A stretch of 64,000 nucleotides of DNA from Advenella mandrilli (GTDB lineage: Bacteria; Pseudomonadota; Gammaproteobacteria; Burkholderiales; Burkholderiaceae_B): assembly GCF_016595155.1 (NCBI RefSeq), contig NZ_JAENGP010000007.1, positions 62,001 through 126,000 on the forward strand. Direction: 5' to 3'. Position 1 is the stretch's first letter, and the number at the start of each line of letters is the position of its first letter. Below the pieces are notes generated by a model. It was given only the letters and a program-made list of their open reading frames with translations. It was not told where the DNA came from and made no database searches. Made by a program: the position numbers and the translations under genes. Of the stretch, positions 56,999-64,000 are shown piece after piece.

Positions 56999-58486
56999 AT
57001 GATGGCACAACAGAAACCGGCAACTGCATTGAATGAGTTTTCAGCGTTTATTGCCGAACTGGAAAGCGTGCTGCCTCCTCACTGTATTTTAAGCCGGCCA
57101 GAAGAAAAAAAACCTTTTGAATGTGATGGCCTGACCCTGTTCAAAGAAATGCCAGCCATCGTTGTTTTGCCCGAAAACGAAGCACACATTATCCATGTCC
57201 TGAAAACCTGCAAGAAGCATGCCGTACCGGTGGTTCCCCGAGGAGCGGGAACTGGGCTGTCGGGCGGGGCAACCCCACATTCACAGGGTGTGTTGCTAGG
57301 TGTATCCAAACTGAATAAAATCCGTCATATAGACCCGGTTGCCGCCACGGCAGTGGTAGAGCCGGGTGTGCGGAATCTGGCTATCTCAGAAGCCGTGGCC
57401 CAATACGGGCTGTATTATGCCCCAGACCCTTCCAGTCAGATTGCCTGTTCAATTGGCGGCAATATTGCCGAAAATGCGGGGGGCGTACATTGCCTTAAAT
57501 ATGGGCTAACGGTACACAATGTCATGCGTGTTCGCATCATTACCATAGATGGTGACATTGTTGAACTGGGTTCTGCCGCCCCGGATTCTCCGGGCCTGAA
57601 CCTGCTACCGGTTTTTGTTGGTTCCGAAGGCATGCTGGGTGTTGTTACCGAAGCAACCGTAAAACTTATTCCAAAACCAGAGGCCGCAACCGTCATCATG
57701 GCCAGCTTTGATTCGGTCAAGGCTGCCGCTGATGCCGTCAGGGACATTATCGCGGCGGGTATTATACCGGCCGGTCTGGAAATGATGGATCAGCGCGCCA
57801 CACAGATGGTTGAACCCTTTGTGAAGGCGGGTTATGACCTGAACGCCCAGGCCATTTTATTGTGCGAATCCGATGGAACCGTCAGGGAAGTGGGCGATGA
57901 AGTCCAGCGCATGAAGGCCGTTTTTGAAAAGGCGGGGGCAGTGCGTCTGCAGGTATCGGCCAATGAGCAAGAGCGCCTGCTTTTTTGGGCTGGCCGCAAA
58001 AATGCCTTTCCGGCAGCCGGACGTGTTTCTCCCGATTATTACTGCATGGATGGCACCATTCCCCGCAAGCAGATTGCCAACGTCTTAACGCAAATAGCCA
58101 ATATGGAAAACAAGTATGGCTTGCGTTGTGCAAATGTGTTTCATGCGGGTGATGGCAATCTGCACCCACTTATCCTGTTTGATGCGAATGACCCTGACGA
58201 AATTCGCCGTGCCGAAGATTTCGGGGCTGAAATTCTGGAATTGTGCATTAAGGTGGGGGGGACGATTACCGGAGAACATGGTGTGGGACTGGAAAAAATC
58301 AATCAGATGTGTTCTCAGTTTACCCGTGATGAACTGGACGCTTTCATGGCCATAAAAAGGGCGTTTGATCCCGAAGAATTATTAAACCCGACCAAACAGA
58401 TTCCTACCCTGAACCGTTGCGCCGAATATGGAAAAATGCATGTTCATGCAGGGCAGATCAAATTTCCTGAATTAGAGCGATTTTAA
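56999..58486 (+). CDS. glcD: Glycolate oxidase subunit GlcD
   Basis: A 495-residue FAD-binding subunit of the VAO/PCMH family that oxidises glycolate to glyoxylate. FAD-binding segments are VPRGAGTGLSGGATP and CSIGGNIAENAGGVH; the C-terminal cap domain has NVFHAGDGNLHPLI and GTITGEHGVGLEK. AAGGGAT precedes the ATG; a second ATG at 57002 is equally placed. First of three genes glcD-glcE-glcF. No divergent glcC regulator is present. Confidence 0.95.
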   Translation: MMAQQKPATALNEFSAFIAELESVLPPHCILSRPEEKKPFECDGLTLFKEMPAIVVLPENEAHIIHVLKTCKKHAVPVVPRGAGTGLSGGATPHSQGVLLGVSKLNKIRHIDPVAATAVVEPGVRNLAISEAVAQYGLYYAPDPSSQIACSIGGNIAENAGGVHCLKYGLTVHNVMRVRIITIDGDIVELGSAAPDSPGLNLLPVFVGSEGMLGVVTEATVKLIPKPEAATVIMASFDSVKAAADAVRDIIAAGIIPAGLEMMDQRATQMVEPFVKAGYDLNAQAILLCESDGTVREVGDEVQRMKAVFEKAGAVRLQVSANEQERLLFWAGRKNAFPAAGRVSPDYYCMDGTIPRKQIANVLTQIANMENKYGLRCANVFHAGDGNLHPLILFDANDPDEIRRAEDFGAEILELCIKVGGTITGEHGVGLEKINQMCSQFTRDELDAFMAIKRAFDPEELLNPTKQIPTLNRCAEYGKMHVHAGQIKFPELERF

Positions 58487-58490
58487 GATT

Positions 58491-59591
58491 ATGTCATTTG
58501 TTTTGAATGAACTAAGTGAGCAGGTGATTGCCGCTGCCGCATCACACAAGCGTGTGCTGGTAAAAGGCAGTGGCAGCAAGGGTTTCTATGGAAATCCAGC
58601 TTCTGGTACGTCTGAAAGCATGATCTTGCTGGATGTGGCTGCCTATAAAGGAGTGATCGAATACGAACCTTCAGAGCTGGTGATGACGGCAGCTTGCGGC
58701 ACGCCTTTGCAGGAAATAGAAAAGTTGCTGGATGAACAGAACCAGATGTTGCCATGGGAACCTCCGCATTTTGGGCCGGGTGCAACCATAGGCGGTGCCA
58801 TTGCCACAGGGTTGGCCGGTCCAAGACGGATGTCAGCAGGGGCAACCGCCGATTTTGTGCTGGGAACCCGGATGATGAATGCCGAAGGGGGCTTGCTGCG
58901 TTTTGGCGGGCAAGTCATGAAAAATGTCGCTGGTTATGATGTGTCCAGGCTGTTGGTGGGTTCTTTAGGTATATTCGGCCCATTAATGGAAATATCCTTT
59001 AAGGTCTTGCCCAAACCATTAGTTGAAAAAACACTCAGGCATGCTTGTACCATTAATCAGGCCCTGGATGTTTTCCGTCAGGTGCATGCGCGTTCCCTGT
59101 GTATTAGCGCCAGTTCATGGGTGCCCGAAGAGGGGAAAAACGGACATCTCTATTTGCGGTTGTCCGGCTCTGAGGTGGCGGTGTCTCAGGCTAAAACCCA
59201 GCTGCCCGGCGATGAGCTTGCCGATGCGGATGCCCGGGCTTTCTGGCTCTCGCTACGGGAGCAGACCCATCCGTTTTTTAACGATGCGACCATCTGGCGG
59301 GTTGCCGTGCCTCCTTTGGCCGGCAAAATGAATGAAGCCATTCCGCTGGTGGAGTGGGGGGGCGCTCAACGCTGGCTGCGTCAGGTTCAGGATACAAGGC
59401 ATGTCAGGCATAATGCCCAGCAATTGGGAGGACATGCAACCCTGTTTCGTTATCCCGGGCCCGATGCCATTCCCGGTGATGGTGTTTTTCACCCATTCAG
59501 GAGCAATATCGAGGGCATTACCCGGCGCCTTAAAAATGCGCTTGATCCCCGGGGTATCTTCAATCCGGATCGTTTAATTAAAAACCTGTGA
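58491..59591 (+). CDS. glcE: Glycolate oxidase subunit GlcE
   Basis: A 366-residue second flavin-type subunit. It has a shortened FAD domain: VLVKGSGSKGFYG near the start, then GPGATIGGAIATGLAGPRR and VMKNVAGYDVSRLLVGS. It is needed for activity of the GlcDEF complex. It starts 4 bases after glcD and is followed by glcF after 9 bases, so it is translated from the same mRNA. Confidence 0.95.
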   Translation: MSFVLNELSEQVIAAAASHKRVLVKGSGSKGFYGNPASGTSESMILLDVAAYKGVIEYEPSELVMTAACGTPLQEIEKLLDEQNQMLPWEPPHFGPGATIGGAIATGLAGPRRMSAGATADFVLGTRMMNAEGGLLRFGGQVMKNVAGYDVSRLLVGSLGIFGPLMEISFKVLPKPLVEKTLRHACTINQALDVFRQVHARSLCISASSWVPEEGKNGHLYLRLSGSEVAVSQAKTQLPGDELADADARAFWLSLREQTHPFFNDATIWRVAVPPLAGKMNEAIPLVEWGGAQRWLRQVQDTRHVRHNAQQLGGHATLFRYPGPDAIPGDGVFHPFRSNIEGITRRLKNALDPRGIFNPDRLIKNL

Positions 59592-59600
59592 GCCAAGAGC

Positions 59601-60830
59601 ATGCAAACCAATTTAGCACAATGGGCCAAGGATAGCCCGGATGGTAAGGTGATTGACGAGATCCTGCGAAAATGCGTGCATTGTGGGTTTTGTCAGGCAA
59701 CCTGCCCCAGTTACCAGATCCTGGGCGATGAACTGGATAGCCCAAGGGGGCGGATTTACCTGATCAAGGAAATGGTGGAAGGGCAGGCGCCAACAACAAT
59801 CACGCAAACTCACCTGGATCAATGCCTGACTTGCCGCAACTGTGAAACCACCTGTCCGTCGGGTGTTGAATATGGAAAACTGCTGGATATAGGTCGTGAG
59901 CTTGTCGATGAAAAGGTCAAGCGCAGTTTTTCCGGTCGGCTGAAACGAAAGGTATTGGCCAAAGGATTAAATTCAGCCTTGTTTGGCCTGTCGGTTCGTG
60001 CCGGAAGGCGCTTTCGGTCTGTCCTGCCAGAAAGACTGGCTGGTAAATTGCCACTGGCCCGTGCCCCGGGCCGGCTTCCTGATTCCGTGCATGCACGTAA
60101 GGTCCTGCTGCCGTTGGGGTGTGTCCAGCCCGATCTAATGCCTTCCATTGATGCGGCAAGCATCCGGGTGCTGGATGCGGTGGGTATTTCTGCCTACAAT
60201 TTTCCGGTCAGGGCCTGTTGCGGCGCCGTTAACTTTCATCTGGATGAAACCCAATCAGCCCTGCAGCAAATGCGCCATAATCTTGATACTTGGGTTCCCT
60301 TGCTGGAAACCGGAAAAATAGAGGCGATTGTCATGAATGCGTCGGGCTGCGGCGCGTTTGTGAAGGAATACCCGTTTCATTTCCGGCATGATCCCGTTTA
60401 TCTGGAAAAAGCCCATTATTTGCTTGAACATGTCAAGGATATTGCCGAAGTATTGGCGCCCCATGCCGCTGAGCTGGGCAAGAAACTGCAAAATAAACTG
60501 CCTGATCCCGTGGCTTTTCATCCGCCATGTACCTTACAGCACTGGCAGGGCTTGCGACCCCTTACTGAAAAGCTGCTGGCTGAATTGGGTTTCAATTTAA
60601 CGGTTTTTGGCGAGGCCAACCTGTGTTGTGGTGCTGCTGGCACCTATTCGCTATTGCAGCCTGAAATTGCCTTGCCACTGCGTGACCGCAAGTTGGCTGC
60701 GATAGACAGCGGCGGGCAGGTGAAGGCGATTATTACCTCTAATATGGGTTGCATGAGCCATTTGCAAAGCGGCACCCCGAAACCGGTTCGGCACTGGATT
60801 GAAGTAGTTGATGATGGATTAAGTACTTAA
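59601..60830 (+). CDS. glcF: Glycolate oxidase iron-sulfur subunit GlcF
   Basis: A 409-residue protein with two [4Fe-4S] sites: CVHCGFCQATCPSY at about residue 27 and CLTCRNCETTCPSG at about 75. Two cysteine-rich CCG domains follow: ACCGAVNFH and LCCGAAGTYS. It takes electrons from GlcD/GlcE to the respiratory chain at the inner membrane. Last gene of glcDEF; mnmA begins 35 bases later. Confidence 0.95.
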   Translation: MQTNLAQWAKDSPDGKVIDEILRKCVHCGFCQATCPSYQILGDELDSPRGRIYLIKEMVEGQAPTTITQTHLDQCLTCRNCETTCPSGVEYGKLLDIGRELVDEKVKRSFSGRLKRKVLAKGLNSALFGLSVRAGRRFRSVLPERLAGKLPLARAPGRLPDSVHARKVLLPLGCVQPDLMPSIDAASIRVLDAVGISAYNFPVRACCGAVNFHLDETQSALQQMRHNLDTWVPLLETGKIEAIVMNASGCGAFVKEYPFHFRHDPVYLEKAHYLLEHVKDIAEVLAPHAAELGKKLQNKLPDPVAFHPPCTLQHWQGLRPLTEKLLAELGFNLTVFGEANLCCGAAGTYSLLQPEIALPLRDRKLAAIDSGGQVKAIITSNMGCMSHLQSGTPKPVRHWIEVVDDGLST

Positions 60831-60865
60831 GCCCTAAAATCTGAATCATCACGTAAAATAGCGGG

Positions 60866-61978
60866 ATGAATCAGAAAACATCAAAACCACGCGTTGTTAT
60901 TGGCATGTCCGGAGGGGTCGACTCCTCGGTCAGTGCCTGGCTGCTCAAGCAGCAGGGCTATGATGTTGTTGGCCTTTTCATGAAAAACTGGGAAGACGAT
61001 GACGACTCCGAATATTGCTCCTCCCGCCAGGACTGGCTTGACGCGGCCAGCGTCGCCGATCTGGTTGGGGTCGATATAGAAGCGGTGAATTTTTCGGCCG
61101 AATATAAAGACCGGGTCTTTTCGGAATTCCTGCGCGAATATTCGGCAGGCCGCACCCCTAACCCTGATGTCCTGTGCAATGCAGAAATAAAATTCAAGGC
61201 GTTTTTAGACCATGCCATGCAGCTGGGGGCAGAATATATTGCTACCGGGCATTATGCGCGGGTGCGTTCAGTTCAACATAATGGCCAAACGCAATTCCAG
61301 CTTCTTAAGGGCCTGGATCCTGCCAAAGACCAAAGTTATTTCTTGCATCGCCTGAATCAGGCGCAATTGTCCAAGGCCATCTTTCCTTTGGGTGAACTTG
61401 AGAAACCGGAAGTCCGGCGTATTGCTCATGAATTGAAATTACCCAATGCGGCCAAAAAAGACTCTACCGGTATCTGTTTTATTGGTGAGCGTCCTTTTCG
61501 TGAGTTCCTGAACCGTTACTTGCCCACCCAGCCCGGCCCGATTCTTACCGATGATGGTCAAGAGGTTGGCAAGCATTATGGTCTTGCCTTCTACACGCTG
61601 GGCCAACGCAAAGGCCTGGGAATTGGTGGCGTCAAAGGGCGTCAGCAGGCAGATGGCACGGCCGATGCCTGGTATGTTGCCCGCAAGGACCTTGCCAATA
61701 ATATTCTTTATGTGGTTGCCGGCCATGATCACCCCTGGTTGCAGTCATCCGAACTGCATGCCGAAGACCTGAGTTGGGTGGCTGGTCATGCGCCTGAGCC
61801 GGGTTTGTATGGTGCCAAGACCCGTTACCGCCAGGCAGACGCGCCCTGTCGCCTGGTTGGCAGCGACCCGGCACGCATGACGTTATCGTTTGAACAGCCA
61901 CAATGGGCAGTTACCCCCGGGCAATCAGCCGTTCTTTATGATGGCGATGTTTGTCTTGGTGGCGGCATTATTTATTAA
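60866..61978 (+). CDS. mnmA: tRNA-specific 2-thiouridylase
   Basis: A 370-residue enzyme that thiolates U34 of Lys, Glu and Gln tRNAs. PP-loop [17 protein letters not shown] at the N-terminus, the catalytic Cys in [14 protein letters not shown], the second catalytic Cys in [13 protein letters not shown] and the GLGIGG segment are all present. Between glcF and purB, all rightward; mnmA-purB adjacency is common in Gram-negative bacteria. Confidence 0.96.
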   Translation: MNQKTSKPRVVIGMSGGVDSSVSAWLLKQQGYDVVGLFMKNWEDDDDSEYCSSRQDWLDAASVADLVGVDIEAVNFSAEYKDRVFSEFLREYSAGRTPNPDVLCNAEIKFKAFLDHAMQLGAEYIATGHYARVRSVQHNGQTQFQLLKGLDPAKDQSYFLHRLNQAQLSKAIFPLGELEKPEVRRIAHELKLPNAAKKDSTGICFIGERPFREFLNRYLPTQPGPILTDDGQEVGKHYGLAFYTLGQRKGLGIGGVKGRQQADGTADAWYVARKDLANNILYVVAGHDHPWLQSSELHAEDLSWVAGHAPEPGLYGAKTRYRQADAPCRLVGSDPARMTLSFEQPQWAVTPGQSAVLYDGDVCLGGGIIY

Positions 61979-63385
<1,407 letters not shown>

Positions 63386-63445
63386 GTATATTGGGTTTCA
63401 GAGATAGCTGTTTTAAATATAAACCAAAATTTATACACTGTTTTT

Positions 63446-63485
63446 AAAAAATCAATGCATGATTTATGTCATGCATTGATTTTTT
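63446..63485. terminator. purB terminator
   Basis: AAAAATCAATGCATGA paired with TCATGCATTGATTTTT, loop TTTATG; a long perfect stem with A- and T-runs, 60 bases past the purB stop. Confidence 0.92.
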
Positions 63486-63562
63486 ATGGGATTTTGTAAT
63501 TGGTTTGAAACACATTTCGGAATACCATTTGTAATAATTGTTTCACAACCAGGAGTAAATGA

Positions 63563-64000
63563 ATGAAAAAGCAAATTACGGTTTTGGCCTTGGCCTGTAC
63601 CACCCTGTTTTCTGCTGCGGCCAATGCACAGTTTGCCAAACCTGAAGATGCGGTTAAATATCGTCAGTCAGCCAAAGTTTTGATGGCTTCCCATTTTGGC
63701 AGAATGGTGCCTGTTATCAAAGGTGAAGCCCCTTACGATGCAGAAGCCATTAAAGAAAACGTGGCGCTGTTGAATACACTGGCGGCCTTGCCTTGGGGGG
63801 CTTTTGGTCCCGGTTTTGAAGGGGGCGATTCCAAGTCTGAAGTCTGGACAGATACCAAAGGCTTTGATGAAAAACGTGAAAATTTCAAGGTTGCCATTCA
63901 AAACCTGTCTACCGCTGCCGATAGCGCAGACTTGGCCCAGTTGAAAGCGGCTTTCGGTAAAGCCGGTCAAAGCTGTAAATCCTGCCACGATTCTTACCGT
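63563..64000 (+). CDS. Cytochrome c' (c-type, four-helix), 3' end cut by window
   Basis: The first 146 codons of a periplasmic cytochrome. AGGAG lies 7 bases before the ATG. The signal peptide MKKQITVLALACTTLFSAAANA is cleaved before QFAKPEDAVKYRQ. The heme-binding motif CKSCH sits near the C-terminus (CKSCHDSYR), as in cytochrome c' (c556 family), so only a few residues are missing past base 64000. The family binds NO and may protect against it; the exact role here is open. Confidence 0.9.
   Translation, partial: MKKQITVLALACTTLFSAAANAQFAKPEDAVKYRQSAKVLMASHFGRMVPVIKGEAPYDAEAIKENVALLNTLAALPWGAFGPGFEGGDSKSEVWTDTKGFDEKRENFKVAIQNLSTAADSADLAQLKAAFGKAGQSCKSCHDSYR

Overview
The window looks like a contiguous piece of a betaproteobacterial chromosome, most probably Burkholderiales and close to Alcaligenaceae. 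The basis is the housekeeping gene order (pepA-holC, fbp-pepN, hemF-nadD-rsfS-rlmH-maf, fkpB-ispH, mnmA-purB), a GlcDEF glycolate oxidase, type B ribosomal protein L31 and several Burkholderiales-style family variants. Base composition is roughly half G+C by eye. I saw no rRNA, tRNA, insertion sequence, prophage or CRISPR array. Genus assignment is inference; no database search was possible.

Layout. 1-6770: a truncated DUF4139 gene, a YccA/Bax-inhibitor membrane protein, holC and pepA, then divergent lptF and a CysB-type regulator. 6803-19569: lipid catabolism, with a leftward fadE-fadA-fadB-fadD operon (4-base overlaps at fadE/fadA and fadA/fadB), an iron-linked DUF2325 gene behind a Fur-type operator, an NlpC/P60 hydrolase, ETF-ubiquinone oxidoreductase, a hotdog thioesterase and the two subunits of a 3-oxoacid CoA-transferase. 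20265-26572: an accessory five-gene block, the least explained part of the window. 26757-31492: an M24B aminopeptidase, a divergent yeiH/yeiE pair, a second gene with a Fur-type operator (DUF2061), and rpmB-rpmG. 31824-36149: a leftward run of an ArnT/PMT-like glycosyltransferase and two drug exporters. 36281-45062: L31, radC, fkpB-ispH, maiA, maf, and the rlmH-rsfS-nadD-hemF-purD-yebC set. 45177-55460: HerA-like ATPase, a MarR/quinone-reductase pair, an aldo/keto reductase, fbp, pepN, a lipoprotein and tldD. 55565-64000: an attenuator-controlled DAHP synthase, glcDEF, mnmA, purB and a cytochrome c' gene cut by the window end.

How the genes work together. FadD activates fatty acids, FadE, FadB and FadA run the beta-oxidation spiral, ETF-QO passes the electrons to ubiquinone, and the CoA-transferase handles 3-oxoacids such as acetoacetate. 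GlcDEF oxidises glycolate to glyoxylate. The DAHP synthase opens aromatic amino-acid synthesis.

Main points of interest. (1) A 28-codon Phe/Tyr-rich leader peptide (55565-55651), followed by a 13-bp terminator hairpin just before the DAHP synthase gene, with mutually exclusive pairings, reads as a classical transcription attenuator. (2) The block at 20265-26572 encodes a DUF3592-like membrane zinc-ribbon protein, a small zinc-ribbon protein, an exported protein, a double zinc-ribbon protein and a 1164-residue protein with a signal peptide, one membrane span and about 960 cytoplasmic residues. It is compact, co-directional and of unknown function, and is my candidate for an undescribed system. 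(3) Two near-consensus Fur operators sit in front of small uncharacterised genes; one lies in the spacer of a near-perfect sigma-70 promoter.
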